From contig NZ_LMJW01000011.1 in the NCBI RefSeq assembly GCF_001429505.1, positions 158,344-222,343 of the forward strand: a stretch of 64,000 bases of DNA, given 5' to 3'. The first letter of the stretch is position 1. Every line of letters starts with the position of its first letter. Of the stretch, positions 33,145 to 41,840 are shown piece by piece. Source of the stretch: Allobosea sp. Root483D1 (GTDB lineage Bacteria; Pseudomonadota; Alphaproteobacteria; Rhizobiales; Beijerinckiaceae). The translations under genes were made by a program, and so were the position numbers. Below the pieces are notes generated by a model. That model had not been told where the DNA came from. It saw only the letters and a list, made by a program, of their open reading frames with translations, and searched no databases.

Positions 33145-34158
33145 ATGGCGAGCCAGATGCTCGACGAAATTCTGTCGATCCCGGCGGTCGTCGAACGCCA
33201 GAACGCCGAGGTCGGGCGGATCTACCGGGAGATCGGCCGCAGGCTGCGCGCAGCTGATCCGCGCGCCGCCATCTCCAATGCGCGCGGCAGCTCGGACCAT
33301 GCCGCGACCTATCTGAAATACCTGCTGGAGATCACGATCGGCCTGCCGCTGGCCTCGGTCGGCCCCTCGGTCGCATCGATCTATGGCGGCAACCTTCGCC
33401 TTGCGGGGCAGCTCTGCATCACGATCTCCCAGTCCGGCGCCAGCACCGATCTCGTCATGCTGCAGCAGGCCGCCGCACGGGATGGCGCGCTGACGCTCGC
33501 CCTCGTCAACGAGGTCGAGTCGCCGGTCGCGCGGCAGGCCAAGCTGCTCGCACCGCTGCATGCCGGCCCGGAGCGGGCGGTGGCTGCGACCAAGACCTTC
33601 GTCGCTTCGCTGGTGGCGGCTGCGACGATCATCGCCGCCTGGAGCGAGGACGATGCGCTCCTGTCGGCGATCGAGGCCCTGCCCAACCCGTTGCAGGCGG
33701 CCGTCACACTGGACTGGTCGCCCGCGCTTGCCGCGGTCAGTGCGGCGTCCTCGATTTTCACGGTCTCGCGCGGGCCGGGCCTGGCCGTCGCCGCCGAGGC
33801 GGCGCTGAAATTCAAGGAGAGCTGCCGCCTGCACGCCGAACCGTTCAGCGCGGCCGAGCTGCGCCACGGCCCGATCGCGCTGCCCGGGCCGGATTTCGCC
33901 GCCCTGCTGTTCGTGCCGCGTGACCAGGGTCGCGCCAGCATGGCCGAAGCGGAAGCCGCGCTGCGCGGGACCGGGGCGGCGGTGTTCCGCTGCGATGTCG
34001 AAGGCGGTGACCTGCCCGTCGTGGCAGCGCCGCACCCTCTGCTCGATCCGATCTGCCAGATCGCGAGCTTCTACCGCTTCGTCGAAGAGGTGGCGCGCGA
34101 GCGCGGGCTCGATCCGGATCGCCCGCCGAACCTCAGCAAGGTCACGGTGACGCAATGA
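33145..34158 (+). CDS. Double-SIS sugar isomerase/deaminase (AgaS / GlmS C-terminal-like)
   Basis: A 337-residue protein with two SIS domains and no glutaminase domain. The first has ARGSSDHAATYLKYLLE and ISQSGASTDL; the second has FTVSRGPGLAVAAEAALKFKE with an ELRHGP loop, as in the isomerase half of GlmS and in AgaS/NagB-II deaminases. It probably converts an amino-sugar phosphate to the keto-sugar phosphate and ammonia, or isomerises a sugar phosphate. It lies 22 bases after the dehydrogenase and 10 bases before the kinase. Confidence 0.9.
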   Translation: MASQMLDEILSIPAVVERQNAEVGRIYREIGRRLRAADPRAAISNARGSSDHAATYLKYLLEITIGLPLASVGPSVASIYGGNLRLAGQLCITISQSGASTDLVMLQQAAARDGALTLALVNEVESPVARQAKLLAPLHAGPERAVAATKTFVASLVAAATIIAAWSEDDALLSAIEALPNPLQAAVTLDWSPALAAVSAASSIFTVSRGPGLAVAAEAALKFKESCRLHAEPFSAAELRHGPIALPGPDFAALLFVPRDQGRASMAEAEAALRGTGAAVFRCDVEGGDLPVVAAPHPLLDPICQIASFYRFVEEVARERGLDPDRPPNLSKVTVTQ

Positions 34159-34168
34159 GCGCGATCCG

Positions 34169-35170
34169 ATGACGGCACTCGTCTCCGATATCGGCGGCAC
34201 GAATACGAGGCTGGGTCTCGTCGAGGACGGCCAGCTCGTCCCCTCCACCCTGGACAGCTTCGCCAATGACGATTTCGACAGCTACGAAGCCGTCGTCGAA
34301 ACCTATCTCGATCGCCTCGGGCAGCGGCGCCTCGATGCCTGCTGCATCGCGCTCGCCGCGGTTCCGACGCCGGACGGCGCGCAGCTGACGAACCGCGACT
34401 GGACCATCGCCCGGACCGGGATGCAGGCGCTGACCGGCGCTCCCTTCATCGGCTTCCTGAACGATTTCGAGGCCCTTGGATATTCCCTCATCGCGCCCGA
34501 GCGGCTGGAGGCGCAGCCGGTCTTCGCATCGGCCGCACAGCCGCCACTGAGAGCCACCCGCATGGTCCTGGGCGCCGGCACCGGCTTCAACGCCGCCGCC
34601 TGCTATTGGCCTGCCTTCGGCGCTGCTCCTCATGTCGCGGCCGCCGAATGCGGCCATACGACGCTGGCGATCGAGGGCGACGAGGAATGCGAGCTCCAGG
34701 CCGCGCTGGCGGCAGGCCGCGGCCGCGCCTCGGTCGAGCGCGCCTTGTCCGGCAATGGCCTGCGCGAGATCTATGCCTGGGTCTGCGGCCGCGACGGCCG
34801 GCCGTGCGAGGCCGGGACGAGCGCCGAGATCACCACGGCCGCGGTCGCTGGCACAGATGAGCAGGCGGTGGCGGCCGCCCATCTCTTCCTGCGGCTGCTC
34901 GGGCGCGTCGTGGGCGATCTTGCCCTCACCTTCCTGCCCCATGGCGGCATCTATCTCTCCGGCGGCGTCTGCCGGGCCCTGGCTCCCTTGGTCGTCAGCA
35001 CCGACACCTTCCGCGACGCGTTCCGCGCCAAGGGCAGGATGGGCTCGTTCATGGCGGATTTCGACGCGCATCTTCTCCTCGACGATCGCGTCGCCTTGAT
35101 CGGTTGCGTCGAATGGCTGCGGATCGCGGCTGCGTCGCGCTCGGGCGAAGCCGGAGCGTATCCCGCCTGA
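34169..35170 (+). CDS. Glucokinase-family sugar kinase
   Basis: A 333-residue kinase of the bacterial glucokinase family. The phosphate-binding motif is SDIGGTNTRLGLVEDG (residues 6-21). Also present are FLNDFEALGYS with the catalytic Asp region, the LGAGTGFNAA adenosine-loop motif and LSGGVCRALAPL near the end. Given the double-SIS neighbour, an amino-sugar or glucosamine-type substrate is as likely as glucose. It is the last gene of this plus-strand operon, converging with the RmlD-like gene 14 bases away. Confidence 0.9.
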   Translation: MTALVSDIGGTNTRLGLVEDGQLVPSTLDSFANDDFDSYEAVVETYLDRLGQRRLDACCIALAAVPTPDGAQLTNRDWTIARTGMQALTGAPFIGFLNDFEALGYSLIAPERLEAQPVFASAAQPPLRATRMVLGAGTGFNAAACYWPAFGAAPHVAAAECGHTTLAIEGDEECELQAALAAGRGRASVERALSGNGLREIYAWVCGRDGRPCEAGTSAEITTAAVAGTDEQAVAAAHLFLRLLGRVVGDLALTFLPHGGIYLSGGVCRALAPLVVSTDTFRDAFRAKGRMGSFMADFDAHLLLDDRVALIGCVEWLRIAAASRSGEAGAYPA

Positions 35171-35183
35171 GCCGCTGACGCCC

Positions 35184-36071
35184 CTAAGTCGATACGGGTA
35201 GACCGGCGAAGGTTTCGGCTTGCGTGGCCGCGATGCGCCAATCGAGCTCTCCGCCGAAGAGCTCCGCCGCCAGGCTGGAGTCGAGGGCGCTGTAATGGGG
35301 GCGGATGACCGAGGAGCCGAGATCACTCATCGGGACAGGGACCAGCTCGGGTGTGCGCCGCCCGGCGCGGCGCAGCGCTTCGAAGGCCGTGGCGACCCAG
35401 TCTGCCCGCGACACGGCCGGCGAGCCGGCCAGATGGATCAGGCGAGGGATGGGTTCTCTTGCCGTCATGCGCTCGGCCAGGGTCAGGAGCCGTTCGGCGA
35501 GCGGAAAGATCGGTGTCGGCGAGCCGATCTGATCGCTGGCGACCCTGACGCTGTCGTCCTGTCCTTTCAGGAGGTGGGTGATGAAGTCCTTGCCGTCGCC
35601 GAACAGCCAGGCCACCCGGGCGATGCAGACTTCTTCACCGGCGGCGAGAACATGTCGCTCGGCCTCTGCTTTCAGCTGGCCATAGCTGTTGACCGGCGAT
35701 ACAGGATCGGTTTCGCGCCACGGTTGGCGCGTCGGGGCGCCAAAGACGTAGTCCGTCGACATGTGGATGAAGGGCGTCCCGGCCTCTGCACAGGCGTGTG
35801 CCATCTGGCCGGGCGCCAGCGCGTTGACGGCCTGCGCGCGCTCCGGCGCGCGTTCGCAGGCCTCGATGCCGCTGATCGCTGCCGCATTGATGACGACGTC
35901 CGGCTTCAGCCTGGCAAGCGCAGCCTGGAAGGCGGGAGCATCCGAGATATCGAGTTCGGCGCGTGACAGGGCCTGCACGCGATCCCCGCCGACAAGCGAC
36001 AGCGCCTGGGCAAGGCGGCCGCCCCCGCCGCTGACGAGAACCCGGATATATGGTTGTCGCCCCGCGCTCAT
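35184..36071 (-). CDS. RmlD-like NAD(P)-dependent sugar nucleotide reductase (dTDP-4-dehydrorhamnose reductase family)
   Basis: A 295-residue extended SDR. The N-terminal Rossmann motif is SGGGGRLAQAL, followed by DVVINAAAISGIEACE, the STDYVFGA segment, and the catalytic YGQLK (YxxxK). This is the RmlD substrate-binding family. No other dTDP-rhamnose genes are near, so a different sugar ketone may be its substrate. It is a single minus-strand gene, convergent with the kinase operon. Confidence 0.88.
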   Translation of the reverse strand: MSAGRQPYIRVLVSGGGGRLAQALSLVGGDRVQALSRAELDISDAPAFQAALARLKPDVVINAAAISGIEACERAPERAQAVNALAPGQMAHACAEAGTPFIHMSTDYVFGAPTRQPWRETDPVSPVNSYGQLKAEAERHVLAAGEEVCIARVAWLFGDGKDFITHLLKGQDDSVRVASDQIGSPTPIFPLAERLLTLAERMTAREPIPRLIHLAGSPAVSRADWVATAFEALRRAGRRTPELVPVPMSDLGSSVIRPHYSALDSSLAAELFGGELDWRIAATQAETFAGLPVST

Positions 36072-36243
36072 CGACCTTCACCCCAAAATCGGATGCTCGT
36101 GGATATCAGCTACGGGTCGACCATGGTGAAAAAGTCCGGCGGAACCGAACAGGAAACTGCACCGGCGCCAGACGCGGAACCGCCGGCATGTCCGAACGGA
36201 CGATCCCGAGCACGCCGCCCAGAGATTCTCACCGCCCGGATTG

Positions 36244-37185
36244 TCAGAACGGGTTGATGTAGTTGGTGATGGCGATCTGGCGGAGCAGCACGCGCCGGAT
36301 GAGGTGGGCCGGCTTGACGTGTTCGGTGAAGATCGCGGCGTCGCCGGCGCTGCCGGCCGGAAGCGTGCTGGCGAAGGCCTCATCGTCGAGCTTGATGCGG
36401 ACGGTGAAGGGCGCCGCCTGCACGGCCCTGGGCGCTACGGCGAGCCCCGAGGTCTGGACCTGCCCGGTCGATATGGCCTGCAGCACGGTCTGGACCGTGC
36501 CGGTCTGCACCCGGCCGGGCGTCAGCTTGAAGGTCGCCTCGACGCGTTGCCCCGGCGCGATGTTGCGGGCGTCGATCTGATTGATCTCGACGCCGACGAT
36601 GGTCTGCGAGGTGTCGATGAAGGCCATGACCGGGGCAAGCGGCAGATTGGTGACGCGGGCGCCCTTCCGCAGGGCGAGATTGGTGACGTAGCCGTCGGCA
36701 GGCGCGCGGACCGTCGTCTTCTCGAGGTTCCATTTCGCTCCGACCAGTTGCGCGCGCAGCTGGTCGACCGAGGCCTGGCGCTCTTCGACGTCGAAGGTCC
36801 GCCCGGTGCCGTGCGTCTGCAACTGCGTCACCTCGGCCAACCGCATTTCCTGCAGCTTCAGCTGCGCCTGGATGGCGTCGACCTGCGCCTGGAACGGAAC
36901 CGGGTCGATGCGGAAGAGGACGTCCCCGGCCTTGAGCGGCCGGTTGGGCGTGACGGGTACGTCGACCACCTCACCGGCGACGTCCGGCACGATGGCGACC
37001 GAGTTGCGGACCACCAGCGCAGTTCCTTGCGGCGCTCCCCAGCTCATTGGAATGAACAGGCCGACAAGCAGCAGCACGAAAACGAGAGCCGGCGAAATCT
37101 TCCAGAACAGGTTGAAGGGGACGATTCTGAGCTTCACCAGCACGAAGAGCAGAGCGAGGTAGACGTTGAGGAGGACGACGATCAT
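36244..37185 (-). CDS. yiaV: HlyD-family membrane fusion protein (YiaV/YibH-like)
   Basis: A 313-residue periplasmic adaptor-like protein anchored by two N-terminal hydrophobic segments (residues about 1-17 and 24-45). A lipoyl/hairpin region follows (SVAIVPDVAGEVVDVPVTPNRPLKAGDVLFRIDPVPFQAQVDAIQ, then ETTVRAPADGYVTNL-like sequence) and a beta-barrel. Start chosen at 37185, overlapping the DUF3302 stop by ATGA. The DUF3302-HlyD pair is the arrangement of E. coli yiaW-yiaV. No partner transporter or TolC-like gene is adjacent. It ends the long minus-strand gene train. Confidence 0.86.
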   Translation of the reverse strand: MIVVLLNVYLALLFVLVKLRIVPFNLFWKISPALVFVLLLVGLFIPMSWGAPQGTALVVRNSVAIVPDVAGEVVDVPVTPNRPLKAGDVLFRIDPVPFQAQVDAIQAQLKLQEMRLAEVTQLQTHGTGRTFDVEERQASVDQLRAQLVGAKWNLEKTTVRAPADGYVTNLALRKGARVTNLPLAPVMAFIDTSQTIVGVEINQIDARNIAPGQRVEATFKLTPGRVQTGTVQTVLQAISTGQVQTSGLAVAPRAVQAAPFTVRIKLDDEAFASTLPAGSAGDAAIFTEHVKPAHLIRRVLLRQIAITNYINPF

Positions 37186-37433
37186 CGCGCCTCTCCCCGG
37201 GGTGCGGCTGTCTTCGCCGGGACATCGACATAGGCCCAGATCAGCACGACCGGCCAAAGCACGAAGCCGAGGAACAGGGTGACCCAGCCGCCGATCGAGA
37301 CGGCTTCGGCCCAGGGATGGTTGCGCCTTCGCGCCACCAGGCCCGGCCACATCGCCATGAAGACGATCACGAAGATCGTGCTCGCGACGAGGACGAGGAG
37401 GACGATCCAGGCAAAGATATCGACACCCGACAT
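37182..37433 (-). CDS. yiaW: DUF3302 inner-membrane protein (YiaW-like)
   Basis: An 83-residue membrane protein with two helices: residues about 5-28 (IFAWIVLLVLVASTIFVIVFM) and about 46-68 (IGGWVTLFLGFVLWPVVLIWAYV). Between them lie PGLVARRRNHPWAEAV and after them DVPAK, matching the DUF3302 family. Start at 37433 behind GGAGGATGCC. It overlaps the HlyD gene, with which it is paired in many proteobacteria. Function unknown; it is probably the membrane partner of the fusion protein. Confidence 0.85.
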   Translation of the reverse strand: MSGVDIFAWIVLLVLVASTIFVIVFMAMWPGLVARRRNHPWAEAVSIGGWVTLFLGFVLWPVVLIWAYVDVPAKTAAPRGEAR

Positions 37434-37505
37434 GGCATCCTCCGCGCAACGACGGCCGACAAGCTGCCTAGCGAGATTTGCATGCGGCTTGGCCCGGTTT
37501 GAGTC

Positions 37506-37518
37506 TGTAACGGTTACA
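37506..37518. promoter_or_regulatory. GTAACNGTTAC palindrome, copy 1 (upstream of yiaW-yiaV)
   Basis: TGTAACGGTTACA is a perfect 13-base palindrome around a central G. It lies about 74 bases upstream of the DUF3302 start and overlaps the TAA stop codon of the BatD-like gene. The same 11-base core recurs at 43900-43910, 53236-53246 and 54054-54064. Probable operator of a shared regulator. Confidence 0.75.
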
Positions 37519-38791
37519 GCGGCGGCTCTCCGCCGACCGGATTGAGCGCCGGCAGCGGGTCGGCTCGCGCGGGTGAAGCCGGCCGCCGGCTGCGCCACCG
37601 GCCGACCGCCCGCGCCAGGGCGGCCCCCTGTTCCCGGCCCCAATCTCCTCCGTCACCGAAGAGCCTCTGTTCGAGGCCGGCGAGCAGCGGGGCGAGGGCG
37701 GTATCCCCATGGAGACGAGCCGCCTCGCCGGGCACGAGGCGCTCGCGCCAGCAAGAGAGAGCCCGATAGGTCGCCTCGGCCGAGCCCGACCGCGCCGCCG
37801 CCTGCAGCTGCCTGCGGGCGAACGCTTCCGAGGCGCGCACTTCAGCGCGCACCTTGCGGCAGAAGGCTGCAAGCTGTCCGGCCGCCAGAACGGCGATTCC
37901 CGCCAGAGCCAGGACGGCGAGGCCGGTGATCAGCCAGCCCGATCGCCAGGTGCGATGTGGGCTCGAGGCCGGTTCCGCAGCCGCGGTGACCGTCACCGTG
38001 ACGCCGGGCAGGTCTTCCTGGCGCGCCTGCCGATCCGCGAGGCTCCACCAGGGCTGGACGAGCGCCGGGAGCGTGTAGTGTCCAGCCTTCTCGAAGACAT
38101 AGGTGACCGTGTCGGTGCGATGCCCCTCGACATTGCCGCGATTGGTGCGGTCGTCGACGGCCGGCGGGTCGACATAGACGCGCACGCCCTCCGGGGCAGC
38201 GAATTGGAGCTCTGCCATCCCGAGCGCGGGAACGCCGTCGGCCTGGCGCCGGATGGTGCGTGTGATTGCAGCGCCGGCCTTGACGGGCTGTGCACCCGGA
38301 TCGGGCGACCAGCTCTGCGTGACGCTCACCGCGTCGGCGACAAGGACGGGACCGGACGGGTCGATCCCGGCGGGGACGGTGACGCCGATCCGGGTCGGCT
38401 GTCCCTCGGCGGTGCCCGCCGGATTGCCGCTGCGGTCGAGCAGGGTGACATGCGGCGCCGGAATCGCGATCTCGCCGCCGCGGCGCGGGAACAGGATGAA
38501 CTCGAAGCTCTTCCCGACATAGTCCTGCCCGTCGATCCGATCCCGGATGGTGATCGCCTGCGTCTCGAAGCGCATGATCTGCGCACCCCTGGCCTCCGGC
38601 ATGCTGGCGAGCGGGGGATAGGGCATATCACCGGGGAAAAGGACCTCGACGCCGAGGCGCACCGGCTGGCCGATGACGACGCCCTCGGCCGGATCGAGCT
38701 TGGTGCGCACCAGCGGCGGTCCGGCCGGCGCCTGAGCCCAGGCCATGGCGGAGGCGAAAAGCAGCGCCAGCGTGACCGCGACCCGGATCAT
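37514..38791 (-). CDS. batD: BatD-like protein (oxygen-tolerance family)
   Basis: A 425-residue protein with a Sec signal peptide (residues 1-19, ending MAWAQ), a periplasmic beta-rich region with the opening VRTKLDPAEGVVIGQPVRLGVEVLFPG typical of BatD, a transmembrane helix at about 283-305 (WLITGLAVLALAGIAVLAAG) and a basic cytoplasmic tail. BatD proteins accompany BatA/B/C and MoxR in an inner-membrane complex thought to help in envelope stress or in maturing exported enzymes. ATGA overlap with the TPR gene. The stop codon lies inside the GTAACGGTTAC palindrome. Confidence 0.87.
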   Translation of the reverse strand: MIRVAVTLALLFASAMAWAQAPAGPPLVRTKLDPAEGVVIGQPVRLGVEVLFPGDMPYPPLASMPEARGAQIMRFETQAITIRDRIDGQDYVGKSFEFILFPRRGGEIAIPAPHVTLLDRSGNPAGTAEGQPTRIGVTVPAGIDPSGPVLVADAVSVTQSWSPDPGAQPVKAGAAITRTIRRQADGVPALGMAELQFAAPEGVRVYVDPPAVDDRTNRGNVEGHRTDTVTYVFEKAGHYTLPALVQPWWSLADRQARQEDLPGVTVTVTAAAEPASSPHRTWRSGWLITGLAVLALAGIAVLAAGQLAAFCRKVRAEVRASEAFARRQLQAAARSGSAEATYRALSCWRERLVPGEAARLHGDTALAPLLAGLEQRLFGDGGDWGREQGAALARAVGRWRSRRPASPARADPLPALNPVGGEPPL

Positions 38792-39429
38792 GGTGCCCCT
38801 CCGTCCGGCCCAGCCTGGAGCTGGTAGGCGAACTTGGCCCTGAGGAAATCGGCCGGCCTGGTCTGGACGCGCTTCAGCCAGAGCGCGCGCACCGCTTCAT
38901 CCGACATCGGCTTGTCGCCCTGGACGGTCGTGTCGTCGCCGCCCTTCCGGTCCTTGTCGAACACCACCTGATCGGGCGGCAGGTCCGGCTGCTCGGCGGC
39001 GGGGCCGTCGGCCTTGCGGCGCTCGCCGCGGACGCGCGCGATCTCGCGGTTGTTGAGAGCCTCCGGCCAGCCGGGACGCAGGGCCAGCGCCCGGTCGTAG
39101 CGCTTCAGCGCGTCCTCGTACTGGCCGAGCAGGACCAGCGCATTGCCCTGGTCATAGGCGCCTTCGGCGCTGTCGCGAGCAGCGAAGGCCTGCGCGGCCG
39201 CCTTGAAGTCCCCCGCCCTGAACAGGGCGACGCCGCGCCAGAGCGGATCGCGAAAGGCCCGCGCCGCATCGGCCGGGCGGTTTTGCGCCAGCAGCAGGCG
39301 ACCGCGCTGGTCGGGCGTCAGCCAGAGATCGCGCCAGCCGAAGCGATAGCCCATGACCAGCAACGCCAGTCCTGCCGCGATCGCGACGATGCCGAAGGGC
39401 GATGCCAGGAACTTGCGGATGCCGATCAT
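38788..39429 (-). CDS. batC: BatC-like TPR membrane protein
   Basis: A 213-residue protein with one N-terminal transmembrane helix (residues about 9-28) and a TPR region (ARAFRDPLWRGVALFRAGDFKAAAQAFA, then GAYDQGNALVLLGQYEDALKRYDRALALRPGWPEALNNREIARV), followed by a charged tail. This is the BatC pattern, although many BatC proteins have the TPR fused to BatB. Start at 39429 overlaps the BatB stop by ATGA. The TPR probably mediates assembly of the Bat complex. Confidence 0.86.
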   Translation of the reverse strand: MIGIRKFLASPFGIVAIAAGLALLVMGYRFGWRDLWLTPDQRGRLLLAQNRPADAARAFRDPLWRGVALFRAGDFKAAAQAFAARDSAEGAYDQGNALVLLGQYEDALKRYDRALALRPGWPEALNNREIARVRGERRKADGPAAEQPDLPPDQVVFDKDRKGGDDTTVQGDKPMSDEAVRALWLKRVQTRPADFLRAKFAYQLQAGPDGGAP

Positions 39430-40343
39430 GCAATCACCCATCCGCGCCGGAACCATGCTAGCGCCAGCAGAGCGAGCAGCGGCGCCAGCCAATAGCCCGC
39501 CTCGCGCCAATGCGAGCCGTCTCCGGCAACGCTGGCGGCCGCGTCGCGGCTGTCGAGCCGACGGATCACGGCGGTGACATCCTCCTGATCGACCGTCGTC
39601 GGGACGAGCCTCGCGCCGATCGCCCGCGCCGCTTCGGACAAGGCGCCGGCATCGGTGTCGGCGGGCAGCAAGGCGAGCAGTGTCGCTGCCGTCCTCTTCG
39701 TCCCGGTCAGAGCCGCCACCGCCTCGGGCGAGACGGTGTCCGCCATGACGAGGATCGAGCCGCCATCGGCGCCGCCGGCGAGGGCGCGCCCGGCCAGTGC
39801 GAGCGCACCGGCGAGATCGTCACCCTCCTTCGGCATGATCTGCGGCGACAGAGCCTTGGCGAGGTCGAGCACGACGGCGCTGTCTGCTGTTGCCGGCAGG
39901 ACGAGATGGGCCGAGCCGGAATAGGCGATTAGCGCGGTCGCGGCGCCTTCGCGGGCGGCGAGGATGTCGGCGAGCTTCTGCCGGGCGCGATCGAGCCGCG
40001 TCGGCGCCAGATCCTCGCTCAGCATCGACGGCGTCACCTTGAGCACGATGGCGACGGGCGGCTTGGCCTGCGCGAAGGGGGAGGGCTCGCGCTGCCAGGC
40101 CGGTCCGGCGACGGCGATCGCCGCGACCAGCCAGGCGAGCAGAAGCCAATCGCCAGGCCGGATGCGCGCGCGCCGGTCGTCGCCGACGATCAGATGAGGC
40201 AACAGGGCCGGGTCGATGACGCCGCGCCATTGCAGCATCGGATCGGCATCGCGCCGCTCGATCAGCCAGAGGAGCGCTGCGGGGATGAGGGCCAGCAGCC
40301 AGAGCGGCCGTTCGAAATGGAAGGCCGAGAGGCTCGCGATCAT
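39426..40343 (-). CDS. batB: BatB-like von Willebrand A membrane protein with degenerate metal site
   Basis: A 305-residue membrane-bound vWA protein: two N-terminal helices (about 12-28 and 64-82), a vWA domain and a C-terminal helix (YWLAPLLALLALAWFRRGWV). The position of the metal-ion-dependent adhesion site reads LKVTPSM (residues 101-107) where DxSxS is expected, so the key Asp is Lys and the first Ser is Thr; the second Ser is kept. It probably cannot bind Mg2+ in the standard way and may be structural. ATGA overlaps on both sides. Confidence 0.87.
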   Translation of the reverse strand: MIASLSAFHFERPLWLLALIPAALLWLIERRDADPMLQWRGVIDPALLPHLIVGDDRRARIRPGDWLLLAWLVAAIAVAGPAWQREPSPFAQAKPPVAIVLKVTPSMLSEDLAPTRLDRARQKLADILAAREGAATALIAYSGSAHLVLPATADSAVVLDLAKALSPQIMPKEGDDLAGALALAGRALAGGADGGSILVMADTVSPEAVAALTGTKRTAATLLALLPADTDAGALSEAARAIGARLVPTTVDQEDVTAVIRRLDSRDAAASVAGDGSHWREAGYWLAPLLALLALAWFRRGWVIA

Positions 40344-41353
40344 CGCCCCGCTCCGGCAAGCTCAGTGGGAGCAGGCGTCCTGCGGCGGTGCCGACCGGCG
40401 AGCCGGAGGGCCTGCACGAGCAGCGTCAGCACCAGCCCGACCGCAAGCGGCATCCAGTAGATATCCCGCCGCGGCCGAAAGCTCACCGTGTCGACGCGGC
40501 GCGTCTCGATCGCGTCGAGGCGGTTGTAGATCTCGGCGAGCTGGGCCCGGTCGAGCGCCCGGAAGAAGCCGCCTCCGGTCGTATCGGCGACCTGCTTCAG
40601 CGCTGCTTCGTCGAGCTTGTCCTCGCCGGCTGCCCGGGGATCGCCGACCGCGACGGTGTGGATGACGATGCCCTTGTCCTTGGCGACGCGCGCCGCTTCC
40701 GCTGGCGGGACCTTGCTCATGGTGTCGTTGCCGTCGGTCAGTGCGATGATCGTCTTCGCCTTGACCGTGCTCTTGGCGAAGAGCCCGATCCCCAGGCCGA
40801 TCGCATCGCCGAAGGCGGTGCGTGGCCCGGCCATCCCCACGACCGTGTCGCGCAGCATGAGGCGGCAGAGGTCGAGATCGGTGGTGAAGGGCACGAGCGC
40901 AAAAGGCGCATCGCCAAAGACGACGACGCCGACGCGGTCGCCCTTGCGCCGCGACAGGAAGTCGTCGAGCACCTGCTTCACCGCCGTCAGCCGGTCGACC
41001 GTCTTGCCGGACGCATCGACGAAATCCTTCGTGTCCATCGAGCCGGAGAGGTCGACCAGCACGAGCAGGTCGCGCGTCGGCACCTCCCGGTGCAGCGGCG
41101 GGTCGATCCATTGCGGCCGGGCGAGCGCCGCGAGCACCAGCAGCCAGACCAGCAGCAGCACGAGCCAGCGGCCGGCATCGCGCCGCGTCACGACGCCACC
41201 GGAGACGGGATCCTGCCCGGACAGGCGCGCCAGCCTGTCGAAGAACGGGACGCGCAGGCCGATGCGCAGCTCGACATGCGGCGGCAGCCAGAACCAGACC
41301 GCGAGCGGCAGCGGCACCAGCAGGACGATCCAAGGATAGGCGAAAGAGAGCAT
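40340..41353 (-). CDS. batA: BatA-like von Willebrand A membrane protein
   Basis: A 337-residue membrane protein: N-terminal helices at about 5-23 and 62-78, a vWA domain with intact metal site DLSGSMD (101-107), further ligands in VVGMAGPRTAFGDAIG and ALTDGNDTMS, and a C-terminal helix (YWMPLAVGLVLTLLVQALRL). Start chosen at 41353, overlapping the DUF4381 stop. It is expected to face the periplasm or cytoplasmic rim and to work with the MoxR ATPase. The partner BatB has lost the metal site, so BatA is the likely metal-dependent one. Confidence 0.9.
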   Translation of the reverse strand: MLSFAYPWIVLLVPLPLAVWFWLPPHVELRIGLRVPFFDRLARLSGQDPVSGGVVTRRDAGRWLVLLLVWLLVLAALARPQWIDPPLHREVPTRDLLVLVDLSGSMDTKDFVDASGKTVDRLTAVKQVLDDFLSRRKGDRVGVVVFGDAPFALVPFTTDLDLCRLMLRDTVVGMAGPRTAFGDAIGLGIGLFAKSTVKAKTIIALTDGNDTMSKVPPAEAARVAKDKGIVIHTVAVGDPRAAGEDKLDEAALKQVADTTGGGFFRALDRAQLAEIYNRLDAIETRRVDTVSFRPRRDIYWMPLAVGLVLTLLVQALRLAGRHRRRTPAPTELAGAGR

Positions 41354-41354
41354 G

Positions 41355-41840
41355 TCATGCGCTCCCCGCGCGGCCGCGCTGGCCGTGCAGCCAGGTCTTG
41401 GCCTGCGCAACGAGGGCCGCCGTTTCGCCAGCGCCGCCGCGAGTGGCGAAGAGCCGCTCCAGGCTCGCGGCCAGGGCATCGGTGTGCGCAGCCGGTGGCG
41501 CGGTTTGCGCGATGAACGAGATCCAGGCCGGCCCGGTCAGCGCCGCGACCCGCTGCCGGCCATACGCGACCATGGCGGCGCGTTTCAGGACGGCCGAGAC
41601 GGTTTCGGCAGCCTCGGTCCCGCTCGGGCTCGCCGGGAGCGAGGCATCGAGCTCGGCAACAGCGGTCCGCAGATAGGCGTCGGCCCGATAGCGCTGCAAC
41701 GCGCGCCAGCCGGCTATCGCCATGATACCCGCGACTGCTCCGCCGACGATCCAGACTCCGGCAGCAGGTGGCCAGAACGGCACTGCCGGCGGCAAGGCCA
41801 GATCGGCCATTATGGCGAGATCGCCGGGATCGCTGCTCAT
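41355..41840 (-). CDS. DUF4381 single-pass membrane protein
   Basis: A 161-residue protein with a short N-terminal segment, one transmembrane helix (residues about 28-46, AAGVWIVGGAVAGIMAIAGW) and a cytoplasmic helical domain (RADAYLRTAVAELDA, VLKRAAMVAYGRQRVAALTGPAWISFIA). This is the DUF4381 family, found between DUF58 and BatA genes in Bat operons. Start at 41840 overlaps the DUF58 stop by ATGA. Function unknown beyond membership of the MoxR/Bat module. Confidence 0.85.
   Translation of the reverse strand: MSSDPGDLAIMADLALPPAVPFWPPAAGVWIVGGAVAGIMAIAGWRALQRYRADAYLRTAVAELDASLPASPSGTEAAETVSAVLKRAAMVAYGRQRVAALTGPAWISFIAQTAPPAAHTDALAASLERLFATRGGAGETAALVAQAKTWLHGQRGRAGSA

Noticed and set aside
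36072..36243. Small frames between the RmlD-like and HlyD-like genes
   Set aside because: They run into neighbouring genes in the wrong frame and have no ribosome site. The gap probably holds only the RmlD promoter and the end of the long train.
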